A stretch of DNA of 64,000 nucleotides, from NCBI GenBank assembly GCA_036250195.1, contig JAVHZZ010000012.1:89174591-89238590 (forward strand), given 5' to 3'. The translations under genes were made by a program, and so were the position numbers. The stretch comes from Mixophyes australis. Taxonomy: Eukaryota; Chordata; Amphibia; Anura; Limnodynastidae. The first letter of the stretch is position 1. Each line of letters starts with the position of its first letter. This document shows, in pieces, positions 21,153 through 34,499 of this stretch. The notes beneath the pieces are model-generated. The model ran no database searches. It was not told the origin of the DNA and saw nothing but the letters and a program-made list of their open reading frames with translations.

Positions 21153-21788
21153 AATATATATGTGAGGAAGGACACGAGGAGATAAATGCAATGCAGAGTC
21201 TACACGGGTACACTGAAATTGATCCCACGTTGAACTGCACACAATAATCATAATGAATGAACAGCACTGCACAGATAAACAAAGTCACTAGAATAGTCCA
21301 GCAAAAGGCAACACAGCCAAAAATAGCAATAGTCTCAGAGGATGGAAACTCCGGAGGAGAACAACTCAGTCCAGATGGATATGCAATACACCAGCACAGT
21401 CAATGAGAAGTATGCATACCGTGGTTCAGATGAGCAGGCTGTTAGAGATAGCTGCAGGGATACCTGAGCGGCAGGGAACTGACGAGATGAGAAGTCCTTG
21501 CAGAATGGAAGCAGCAGGTAGGTGCAGCGCACTGTAGGTAGGCCAGCAAGGACGACAAAATACTCAGGAAGCAGTAGTATATCGAATTGAACAGCAGGAG
21601 ACCACGGAAGAGCTGAAGCGATGTAGCAGAGCTGGAAGCCGAGGAGCGTAGACTCGATGCTAACAGGCAAGTTGACACAAATGGACACACTGTAGAAGCA
21701 GTAGGCAGCGGGTCAGCTGACGACAGGTAGAATGCAGACTGGAGCGCTGAGACGAGCAGGACTCTGTAGGCACGCTAAAGTAGCTAAG
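21153..21788. other. island spacer without a recognised gene
   Basis: The plus strand is purine-rich and contains loosely repeated GCAGCAGG, GAGCAGGA and GTAGGCAGCG strings that look like very diverged relatives of the 81-bp unit to the right. Minus-strand ORFs at 20965-21288, 21335-21688 and 21442-21690 are leucine/serine-rich, lack domains and overlap one another. Confidence 0.5.
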
Positions 21789-23450
21789 AGGAATCAGCTG
21801 GAACAGTAGCGATGTAACACAGGAGAGTTGGAGAGATCTGTAACTTGTTAGACACACGGAGGCAGCGGATAGGAATCAGCTGCTGGAGTCACGATGAAAC
21901 ACAGGAGAGTTTGCAGTAATCTGTAACTGTAGATATACGGAGACAGCGGATAGGAATCAGCTGCTGGAGTCACGATGAAACACAGGAGAGTTTGCAGTAA
22001 TCTGTAACTGTAGATATACGGAGGCAGCGGATAGGAATCAGTTGCTGGAGTCACGATGAAACACAGGAGAGTTTGCAGTAATCTGTAACTGTAGATACAC
22101 GGAGACAGCGGATAGAAATCAGCTGCTGGAGTCACGATGAAACACAGGAGAGTTTGCAGTAATCTGTAACTGTAGATACACGGAGGCAGCGGATAGGAAT
22201 CAGCTGCTGGAGTCACGATGAAACACAGGAGAGTTTGCAGTAATCTGTAACTGTAGATACACGGAGGCAGCGGATAGGAATCAGCTGCTGGAGTCACGAT
22301 GAAACACAGGAGAGTTTGCAGTAATCTGTAACTGTAGATATACGGAGGCAGCGGATAGGAATCAGTTGCTGGAGTCACGATGAAACACAGGAGAGTTTGC
22401 AGTAATCTGTAACTGTAGATACACGGAGACAGCGGATAGGAATCAGCTGCTGGAGTCACGATGAAACACAGGAGAGTTTGCAGTAATCTGTAACTGTAGA
22501 TACACGGAGGCAGCGGATAGGAATCAGCTGCTGGAGTCACGATGAAACACAGGAGAGTTTGCAGTAATCTGTAACTGTAGATACACGGAGACAGCGGATA
22601 GGAATCAGCTGCTGGAGTCACGATGAAACACAGGAGAGTTTGCAGTAATCTGTAACTGTAGATACACGGAGGCAGCGGATAGGAATCAGCTGCTGGAGTC
22701 ACGATGAAACACAGGAGAGTTTGCAGTAATCTGTAACTGTAAATACACGGAGACAGCGGATAGGAATCAGCTGCTGGAGTCACAATGAAACACAGGAGAG
22801 TTTGCAGTAATCTGTAACTGTAGATACACGGAGACAGCCGATAGGAATCAGCTGCTGGAGTCACGATGAAACACAGGAGAGTTTGCAGTAATCTGTAACT
22901 GTAGATACACGGAGACAGCGGATAGGAATCAGCTGCTGGAGTCACGATGAAACACAGGAGAGTTTGCAGTAATCTGTAACTGTAGATACACGGAGGCAGC
23001 GGATAGGAATCAGCTGCTGGAGTCACGATGAAACACAGGAGAGTTTGCAGTAATCTGTAACTGTAAATACACGGAGACAGCCGATAGGAATCAGCTGCTG
23101 GAGTCACGATGAAACACAGGAGAGTTTGCAGTAATCTGTAACTGTAGATACACGGAGGCAGCGGATAGGAATCAGCTGCTGGAGTCACAATGAAACACAG
23201 GAGAGTTTGCAGTAATCTGTAACTGTAGATACACGGAGACAGCCGATAGGAATCAGCTGCTGGAGTCACGATGAAACACAGGAGAGTTTGCAGTAATCTG
23301 TAACTGTAAATACACGGAGGCAGCGGATAGGAATCAGCTGCTGGAGTCACGATGAAACACAGGAGAGTTTGCAGTAATCTGTAACTGTAGATATACGGAG
23401 GCAGCGGATAGGAATCAGCTGCTGAAGTCACTAGGAACACGAGGAGTAGA
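21789..23450. repeat. 81-bp minisatellite, 20 copies, open for 557 codons on the minus strand
   Basis: Copies of an exactly 81-bp unit (AGGAATCAGCTGCTGGAGTC, ACGATGAAACACAGGAGAGT, TTGCAGTAATCTGTAACTGT and the remainder) start at 21871 and then every 81 bp to 23410. A diverged copy lies at 21789 and the last copy decays after 23430. Because 81 is divisible by 3, the minus strand 21848-23521 is one 557-codon ORF of 27-residue repeats (IYSYRLLQTLLCFIVTPAAD and so on). Most differences between copies change the amino acid (P/S, P/R, C/Y, A/T, S/F), so there is no sign of protein-level constraint and I do not call a gene. It could be expressed only by accident. Confidence 0.95.
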
Positions 23451-23929
23451 AGTGGTCTGGAAACCACAAACGGCAAACAAAAATCAGCATAATCTGAACA
23501 CACGAGGAGGCACTGGAACACCTTCAGAGACTCATGAGGAATGAGACTCCAAGATCAGGCAACGTGGTATTGACCACAGGTGCTTAATATAGGGAGTGTT
23601 GCCTGATCAGCCAATTAAGTTAAAGGAACAGAACTGAAGGTTAGAAGGGACTGCACATGCGCAGTACCTCATTATAATGGACGGACACGGTTCCTAGCTA
23701 CCTTAGAAGTAGCACTCACAGTCCGGTGAGTGACGGGGACTAACGCACAAGGATTCTTCTGAGGAGTCATCTAGCCTTACCAACTTGGATGCAGGACTAA
23801 CTCTGATCGCTACTGAGAATAATGATGAGGACAGTGTTGTGGGTGTAGATTGCAAGCGTCGGTATGTAGGTGAGAGAAGGGACCTAGCTGATGATGGACT
23901 GTTTGTTGTTTTTTTTTAGCATAAGTTTC
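23451..23929. other. right part of the non-satellite island
   Basis: Mostly unique DNA containing ACTGCACATGCGCAGTACC (a short palindromic region) and, from about 23770, serine-rich minus-strand sequence (SPSSARSLLSPTYRRL in one frame). The latter may be the decayed continuation of the hAT transposase relic, shifted in frame near the nine-base poly-T run at 23911-23919. Confidence 0.4.
23553..23608. other. 11-bp inverted repeat with nested hairpin
   Basis: GATCAGGCAAC (23553-23563) pairs perfectly with GTTGCCTGATC (23598-23608). Inside, GTGGT (23564-23568) and ACCAC (23573-23577) form a second stem around ATTG. No poly-T follows, and no known RNA family is recognised. Confidence 0.65.
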
Positions 23930-24312
23930 TGATTTTCAACAGCTTGCCATGAACTAGCTTCAAATGGCATTACATGGATGAGGTTCCTAGATGGTTAAGG
24001 TCCCTACCTCGACTGACTGTGGCTTTACATATGCTACAAATGGCTAGACAACTATTGTTAGGATTTAAGTGAAAATAATTCCACACATAAGAAGTGATTT
24101 TTTTGGTATTATGTCCAGGCATGACAATGGCCTTCTTCTTACCACGTGCCAGAACGGCTTTCACCAGTGCAGGACTTACACAAACAAACAACACAAACAC
24201 TATGCATTTTTACATAGCCTTTGCCAGATGACGTAGAGGGATTACTATCATCATGACTGGTGCCAGCAGCTGCTTGGTGCTCCTGCTCTGCTGTGTACTG
24301 CTGTGAATCCAT
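23930..24312 (-). pseudogene. hAT transposase N-terminus with BED zinc finger, decayed
   Basis: From 24312 the minus strand encodes MDSQQYTAEQEHQAAAGTS, then PSTSSGKGYVKMHSV. A frame change near 24190-24205 leads into KKITSYVWNYFHLNPNN, then CLAICSIC (CxxC at 24027-24038), VSRGRDLNHLGTSSM, a stop codon at 23970-23972, and CHLKLVH (HxxxxH at 23949-23966). VW-YF, CxxC, GTS and HxxxxH in this order define the BED finger, the DNA-binding module of hAT transposases. At least one frameshift and one stop disrupt it, and the catalytic region is absent. A GTAAGT string near 24185 could be a donor site, making part of the frame change an intron. Just upstream of the start codon the sequence passes into satellite B at 24330, so the element's 5' end is gone. 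It is related to, but distinct from, the 12049-12708 leader. Confidence 0.75.
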
Positions 24313-27300
24313 TTTGATAACACCTTACCATGAATTATGAATCAAATCATGAATCATGAATTGAATCATTAATCATGAATCGAATCATGAATCGAATCAT
24401 GAATCATGAATCATTAATTGAATCATGAATTGAATCATAAATCATGAATTATGAAATGAATCATGAATCATGAATTGAATCATAAATTGAATCATGAATC
24501 ATGAATTAAATCATGAATCATAAATTGAATCATGAATCATGAATTGAATCATGAATCATGAGTCGAATCATGAATCATAAATCATGAATTGAATCATGAA
24601 TCTTGAATCATGAATCATAAATTGAATCATGAATCATAAATCGAATCATGAATCATAAATCGAATCATGAATCACGAATTGAATCATGAATCATTAATCG
24701 AATCATGAATCATAAATTGAATCATGAATCATTAATCGAATCATGAATCATAATTTGAATCATGAATCATTAATCGAATCATGAATCATGAATCATGAAT
24801 TGAATCATGAATCATGAATCATGAATTGAATCATGAATTGAATCATGAATCATTAGTCGAATCATGAATCAAAAATTATGAATTGAATCATGAATCTTGA
24901 ATCATGAATTGAATCATGAATCATAAATTGAATCATGAATCATAAATTGAATCATGAATCGAATCATGAATCATGAATCGAATCATGAATCATGAATCAT
25001 TAATCGAATCATGAATCATAAATTGAATCATGAATCATTAATCGAATCATGAATCATAAATTGAATCATGAATCATTAATCGAATCATGAATCGAATCAT
25101 GAGTCATGAATCGAATCATGAGTCATGAATTGAATCATGAATCACAAATCATGAATTGAATCATGAATCATGAATTGAATCATGAATCATGAAACATGAA
25201 TCGAATCATGAATCATGAATTGAATCATGAATCATGAATTGAATCATGAATCATGAAACATGAATCGAATCATGAATAATGAATCGAATCATGAATTATG
25301 AATCATGAATCATGAACTGAATGATAAATCATGAATTGAATCATGAAATGAATCATGAATCATGAATTTAATCATGAATTATGTATTGAATCATGAATCG
25401 AATCATGATTCATGAATTGAATCATAAATCATGAATCATGAATCATGAATTGAATCATAAATCATGAATCATGAATCATGAATTGAATCATGAATCATTA
25501 ATCGAATCATGAATCATGAATTGAATCATGAATCATGAATCATGATATGAATCATGAATTGAATCATGAATCATGAATCGAATCATAAATTATGAATCAT
25601 GAATTGAATCATGAATCATGAATCGAATCATGAATCATGAATCATGAATTGAATCATGAATCATTAATCGAATCATGAATCGAATCATGAGTCATGAATC
25701 GAATCATGAGTCATGAATTGAATCATGAATCACAAATCATGAATTGAATCATGAATTGAATCATGAATTGAAACATGAATCGAATCATTAATCATGAATT
25801 GAATCATGAATCATGAATCATGAATTGAATAATGAATCATGAATTGAATCATGAATTGATTCATGAATCATGAATTGAATCATGAATCATGAAACATGAA
25901 TCGAATCATGAATCATGAATCGAATCATGAATCATGAATCAAATCATGAATCATGAATCGAATCATGAATCATGAATCAAATCATGAATCATGAATCGAA
26001 TCATGAATCATGAATTGAATCATGAATCATGAATCATGAATTGAATCATGAATTGAATCATGAATCATGAATTGAATCATGAATCGAATAATGAATCATG
26101 AATCGAATCACGAATCATGAATTGAATCATGAATTGAATCATGAATCATGAATTGAATCATAAATCATGAATTGTATCATGAAATGAATCATGAATCATG
26201 AATTTAATCATGAATTATGTATTGAAACATGAATCGAATCATGAATCATGAATTGAATCATAAATCATGAATCATGAATTGAATCATATATCATGAATCA
26301 TGAATCATGAATTGAAACATGAATCATTAATCGAATCATGAATCATGAATTGAAGCATGAATCATGAATCATGAATTGAAGCATGAATCATGAATTAAAT
26401 CATGAATCATGAATTAAATCATGAATCATGAATGGAATCATGAATCATTAATCGAATCATGAATCATGAATTGAATCATGAATCATGAATCATGAATTGA
26501 ATCATGAATCATGAATCATGAATTGAATCATGAATCATGAATTAAATCATGAATCATGAATTGAATCATGAATTGAATCATGAATCATGAATTGAATCCT
26601 AAATCATGAATCATGAATCATGAATTAAATCATGAATCATGAATTAAATCATGAATCATTAATCGAATCATGAATCATGAATTATGAATTGAATCATGAA
26701 TTATGAATTGAATCATGAATCATGATTCGAATCATGAATCATGATTCGAATCATGAATCGAATCATAAATCATAAATAGAATCATGAATCACAAATCATG
26801 ATTAATGAATCATGAATTGAATCATGAATCATGAATTTATTCATGAATCATGAATTAAATCATGAATCATGAATTGAATCATGAATCTTGAATCATGAAT
26901 TAAATCATGAATCATGAATTGAATCATGAATTGAATCATGAATCATGAATTGAATCATGAATTATGAATCGAATCATGAATCATGAATTGAATCATGAAT
27001 TTATGAATCAAATCATGAATCATGAATCATGAATTGAATCATGAAACATGAATCATGAATTGAATCATGAATCATGAATTGAATCATGAATCATGAATTG
27101 AATCATGAATCATGAATTGAATCATGAATCATGAATCAAATCATGAATCATAAATCATGAATCCTAAATCATGAAATGAATCATGAATTGAATTATGAAT
27201 CATGAATTGAATTATGAATCATGAATCATAAATCGGATCATGAATCATGAATTGAATCATAAAACATGAATCAAATGATGAATCATGAATCGAATCATGA

Positions 27301-28169
27301 ATCATAAATCGAATCATGAATCATAAATCGAATCATGAATCATGAATTGAATCATGAATCATGAATTGAATCATTAATCGAATCATGAATCATAAATCGA
27401 ATCATGAATCATGAATTGAATCATGAATCATGAATTGAATCATTAATCGAATCATGAATCATGAATTGAATCATGAATCATGAATAAAATCATGAATCAT
27501 GAATCGAATCATGATTCATGAATCATTAATCGAATCATGAATCAAGAATCATGAATCAAGAATCATGAATCATGAATCATGAATTGAATCATGAATCATT
27601 AATCGAATCATGAATCATTAATCGAATCATGAATCATTAATCGAATCATGAATCATGAATTGAATCATGAATCATGAATTGAATCATAAATAATGAATCA
27701 GATCATGAATCATGAAATGAATCATGAATCAAATCAGGAATCATGAATTGAATCATGAATCAAATCAGGAATCATGAATCATGAATTGAATCATGAAACA
27801 TGAATTGAATCATGAATCATGAATTGAATCATGAATCGAATCATGAATCATGAATTGAATCATGAATCGAAACATGAATTATGAATCATGAATTAAATCT
27901 CGAAACATGAATTATGAATCATGAATTAAATCATGAATCATGAATCATGAATTGAATCATGAATCATGAATCATGAATTGAATCATGAATCATGAATCAT
28001 GAATTGAATCATGAATCGAATCATGAATTGAATCATGAATCATGAATCGAATCATGAATCATGAGTCATGAATGAATCATGAATCATGAATCATGAGTCA
28101 TTCATGAATCATGAATCATGAATTGAATCATGAATTGAATCATGAATCATGAATTGAATCATGAATCGA

Positions 28170-29090
28170 ATCATGAATCATGAGTCATTCATGAATCATG
28201 AATTATGAATGAATCATGAATCATGAATCATGAATTGAAGCATTAAATATGAGTCGAATCATGAATCATAAATCATGAATTGAATCATGAATCTTGAATC
28301 ACGAATCGAATCATGAATAATGAATTGAATGATGAATTGAATCATGAATCATGAATTGAATCATAAATCATGAATCATGAATCATGAATAGAATCATGAA
28401 TTATGAATCAAATCATGAATCATGAATCATGAATTGAATCATGAATTGAATCATAAATCATTAATCGAATCATGAATCATGAATTTAATTGAATCATGAT
28501 TCATTAATCATGAATTGAATCATAAATCATGAATCATGAATCAAATCATGAATCATGAATCAAATCATGAATCATGAATCATGAATTGAATCATGAATCA
28601 TGAATTGAATCATGAAACATGAATCGAATCATGAACCATGAATCATGAGTCATTCATGAATCATGAATTATGAATGAATCATGAATCATGAATTGAAGCA
28701 TTAAATATGAGTCGAATCATGAATCATAAATCATGAATTGAATCATGAATCTTGAATCACGAATCGAATCATGAATAATGAATTGAATGATGAATTGAAT
28801 CATGAATCATGAATTGAATCATAAATCATGAATCATGAATCATGAATTGAATCATGAATTATGAATCAAATCATGAATCATGAATCATGAATTGAATCAT
28901 AAATCATTAATCGAATCATGAATCATGAATTTAATTGAATCATGATTCATTAATCATGAATTGAATCATAAATCATGAATCATGAATCAAATCATGAATC
29001 ATGAATCATGAATTGAATCAGGAATCATGAATTGAATCATGAATCATGAATCGAATCATGAATCATGAATCGAATCATGAATCATGAATC
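28170..29090. repeat. 458-bp tandem duplication inside satellite B
   Basis: The rare string CATTAAATATGAGTCG occurs at 28241 and 28699, exactly 458 bp apart. Its flanks match (GAGTCATTCATGAATCATG before; CTTGAATCACGAATCG and GAATTGAATGATGAATTG after). Limits are approximate. Confidence 0.75.
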
Positions 29091-32000
29091 ATGAATCATT
29101 AATTGAATAATGAATTATGAATTGAATCATGAATCATGCATTATGAAATGAATCATGAATCATAAATTGAATCATGAATCATGAACCATGAATTGAATCA
29201 TGAATCATGAATTATGAAATGAATCATTTATCATGAATTAAATCATGATTCATGAATCGACTCATGAATCATGAGTCGAATCATGAATCATGAATCATGA
29301 ATTGAATCATGAATCATGAGTCGAATCATGATTCATAAATCATGAATTGAATCATGAATCTTGAATCATGAACCGAATAATGAATAATGAATTGAATCAT
29401 GAATCATGAATTGAATCATGAATCGAATCATGAATCATGAATCGAATCATGAATCATAAATCGAATCATGAATCATGAATCATGAATTGAATCCTAAATC
29501 ATGAAATGAATCATGATTTGAGTCATGAATCAGGAATCATAAATCGGATCATGAATCATGAATTGAATCATAAAACATGAATCGAATCATGAATCATGAA
29601 ATGAATCATGAAATGAATCATGAATTATGAATCGAATCATGAATTGAATCATAAATCATGAATCATGAATTAAATCATGAATCGAATCATGAATTTATGA
29701 ATCAAATCATGAATCATGAATTAAATCATGAATCATAAATCATGAATCATGAATTGAATCATTAATCATGAATCATTAATCGAATCATGAATCATGAATT
29801 GAATCATGAATCATGAATTGAATCATGAATCATGAATCGAATCATGAATCATAAATCATGAATCCTAAATCATGAAATGAATCATGAATTGAATTATGAA
29901 TCATGAATTGAATTATGAATCATGAATCATGAATTGAATCATGAATCATAAATCGAATCATGAATTGAATCATAAATCATGAATCATGAATTAAATCATG
30001 AATCGAATCATGAATTTATGAATCAAATCATGAATCATGAATTAAATCATGAATCATAAATCATGAATCATGAATTGAATCATTAATCATGAATCATTAA
30101 TCGAATCATGAATCATTAATCGAATCATGAATCATTAATCGAATCATGAATCATGAATTGAATCATGAATCATGAATCAAATCATGAATCATAAATCATG
30201 AATCCTAAATCATGAAATGAATCATGAATTGAATTATGAATCATGAATTGAATTATGAATCATGAATCATAAATCGGATCATGAATCATGAATTGAATTA
30301 TAAAACATGAATCAAATGATGAATCATGAATCATGAATTGAATCATGAATCATGAATTGAATCATGAATCATGAATTTAATCATGAATTATGTATTGAAT
30401 CATGAATCGAATCATGAATCATGAATTGAATCATATATCATGAATCATGAATCATGAATTGAAACATGAATCATTAATCGAATCATGAATCATGAATTGA
30501 AGCATGAATCATCATGAATTGAATCATGAATCATGAATCATGAATTGAATCATGAATCATGATGTAAATCATGAATCATTAATAGAATCATGAATCATGA
30601 ATTGAATCATGAATCATGAATTGAATCATGAATCATGAATTGAATCATGAATCATGAATCATGAATCATCAATTGAATCATGAATCATGAATTGAATCAT
30701 GAATTGAATCATGAATCATGAATTGAATCCTAAATCTTGAATCATGAATCATGAATTAAATCATGAATCATGAATTAAATCATGAATCATTAATCGAATC
30801 ATGAATCATGAATTATGAATTGAATCATGAATCATGATTCGAATCATGATTCGAATCATGAATCATGATTCGAATCTTGAATCGAATCATAAATCATAAA
30901 TAGAATCATGAATCAAAAATCATGATTAATGAATCATGAATTGAATCATGAATCATGAATTGATTCATGAATCATGAATTAAATCATGAATCATGAATTG
31001 AATTATGAATCTTGAATCATGAATCAAATCATGAATAATGAATTGAATCATGAATTGAATCATGAATCATGAATTGAATCATGAATCATGAATTGAATCA
31101 TGAATTATGAATCGAATCATGAATCATGAATTGAATCATAAATCATGAATCATGAATTGAATCATGAATTGAATCATGAATCGAATCATGAATTTATGAA
31201 TCAAATCATGAATCATGAATTAAATCATGAATCATAAATCATGAATTAAATCATGAAACATGAATCATTAATCGAATCATGAATCATGAATTGAATCTTG
31301 AATCATGAATCATGAATTGAATCATGAATCATGAATCAAATCATGAATCATAAATCATGAATCCTAAATCATGAAATGAATCATGAATTGAATTATGAAT
31401 CATGAATTGAATTATGAATCATGAATTATAAATCGGATCATGAATCATGAATTGAATCATAAAACATGAATCAAATGATAAATCATGAATCATGAATTGA
31501 ATTATGAATCATAAATCGAGACATGAATCATGAATTGAATCATGAATCATGAATTGAATCATGAATCATGAATTGAACCATTAATCGAATCACGAATCAT
31601 GAATTGAATCATGAATCATGAATAAAATCATGAATCATGAATCGAATCATGAATCAAGAATCATGAATCAAGAATCATGAATCAAGAATCATGAATCAAG
31701 AATCATGAATCATTAATCGAATCATGAATCATTAATTGAATCATGAATCATGAGTCGAATCAGGAATCATAAATCATGAATTGAATCATGAATCTTGAAT
31801 CATGAATCGAATAATGAATAATAAATTGAATCATGAATCATGAATCGAATCATGAATCATGAATCGAATCATGAATCGAATCATGAATCATGAATCGAAT
31901 CATGAATCATGAATCGAATCATGAATCATGAATCATGAATTGAATCCTAAATCATGAAATGAATCATGATTTGAGTCATGAATCATAAATCGGATCATGA

Positions 32001-34499
32001 ATCATGAATTGAATCATAAAACATGAATCGAATCATGAATCATGAATCATGAATCATGAAATGAATCATGAAATGAATCATGAAATAAATCATGAAATGA
32101 ATCATGAATTATGAATCATGAATCAGGAATTAAATCATGAATCGAATCATGAATTTATGAATCAAATCATGAATCATGAATCATGAATTAAATCATGAAT
32201 CATAAATCATGAATCATGAATTGCATCATGAATCATGAATTGAATCATGAATCATGAATCAAATCATGAATCATAAATCATGAATCCTAAATCATGAAAT
32301 GAATCATGAATTGAATTATGAATCATGAATTGAATTATGAATCATGAATCATAAATCGGATCATGAATCATGAATTGAATTATAAAACATGAATCAAATG
32401 ATGAATCATGAATCATGAATTGAATCATGAATCATGACGTAAATCATGAATCATGAATGGAATCATGAATCATTAATCGTATCATGAATCATGTATTGAA
32501 TCATGAATCATGAATCATGAATTGAATCATGAATCATGAATCATGAATTGAATCATGAATCATGAATTGAATCATGAATCATGAATTGAATCATGAATTG
32601 AATCATGAATCATGAATTGAATCCTAAATCATGAATCATGAATCATGAATTAAATCATGAATCATGAATTAAATCATGAATCATTAATCGAATCATGAAT
32701 CATGAATTATGAATTGAATCATGAATCATGAATCGAATCATAAATCATAAATAGAATTATGAATCACAAATCATGATTAATGAATCATGAATTGAATCAT
32801 GAATCATGAATCATGAATTGATTCATGAATCATGAATTAAATCATGAATCATGAATTGAATCATGAATTGAATCATGAATTGAATCATGAATTATGAATC
32901 GAATCATGAATCATGAATTGAATCATAAATCATGAATCATGAATTTATGAATCAAATCATGAATCATGAATCATGAATTAAATCATGAATCATAAATCAT
33001 GAATCATGAATTAAATCATGAAACATGAATCATTAATCGAATCATGAATCATGAATTGAATCTTGAATCATGAATCATGAATTGAATCATGAATCATGAA
33101 TCAAATCAGGAATCATAAATCATGAATCCTAAATCATGAAATGAATCATGAATTGAATTATGAATCATGAATTGAATTATCAATCATGAATCATAAATCG
33201 GATCATGAATCATGAATTGAATCATAAAACATGAATCAAATGATAAATCATGAATCATGTATTGAATCATGAATCATAAATCGAATCATGAATCATGAAT
33301 TGAATCATGAATCATGAATTGAATCATGAATCATGAATCATGAATTGAACCATTAATCGAATCATGAATCATGAATTGAATCATGAATAAAATCATGAAT
33401 CATGAATCGAATCAAGAATCAAGAATCATGAATCAAGAATCATGAATCAAGAATCATGAATCATTAATCGAATCATGAATCATTAATCGAATCATGAATC
33501 ATAAATTGAATCATGAATCATGAATTGAATCATGAATCATGAATCAAATCATGAATCATGAATTGAATCATAAATAATGAATCAGATCATGAATCATGAA
33601 ATGAATCATGAATCAAATCAGGAATCATGAATTGAATCATGAATCAAATCAGGAATCATGAATCTTGAATTGAATCATGAAACATGAATTGAATCATGAA
33701 TCATGAATTGAATCATGAATCATGAATCGAATCATGAATCATGAATCATGAATTGAATCATGAATCGAAACATAAATTATGAATCATGAATTAAATCTCG
33801 AAACATGAATTATGAATCATGAATTAAATCATGAATCATGAATCATGAATCATGAATCGAATCATGAATCGAATCATGAATCATTAATTGAATCATGAAT
33901 CATGAATCATGAATCATGAATCATGAAACATGAATCGAATCATGAATCATGAATTGAATCATGAATCATGAATTGAATCATGAATCATGAATCATGTATT
34001 GAAGCATTAAATATGAGTCGAATCATGAATCATAAATCATGAATTGAATCATGAATCTTGAATCACGAATCGAATCATGAATAATGAATTGAATGATGAA
34101 TTGAATCATGAATCATGAATTGAATCATAAATCATGAATCATGAATCATTAATCGAATCATGAATCATGAATTAAATTGAATCATGATTCATTAATCATG
34201 AATTGAATCATGAATCATGAATTAAATCATGAATCATGAATCATGAATTGAATCATAAATCATGAATTGAATCATGAATCGAATCATGAACCATGAATCA
34301 TGAATTGAATCATGAATCATGAATTGAATCATGAATCATGAATTGAATCATGAATCATGAATCATGAATCATTAATTGAATAATGAATCATGAATTGAAT
34401 CATGAATCATGAATTATGAAATGAATCATGAATCATAAATTGAATCATGAATCATGAACCATGAATTGAATCATGAATAATGAATTATAAAATGAATCA

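Noticed and set aside
20965..21857. Leucine/serine-rich minus-strand ORFs left of the 81-bp array
   Set aside because: They overlap one another in different frames in purine-rich repeat-derived DNA, and have no domain or splice support.
20678..23760. CACTA-type transposon suggested by GGGCACTAGGAG near the island's left end
   Set aside because: No matching inverted terminus or 3-bp target duplication was found on the right side.
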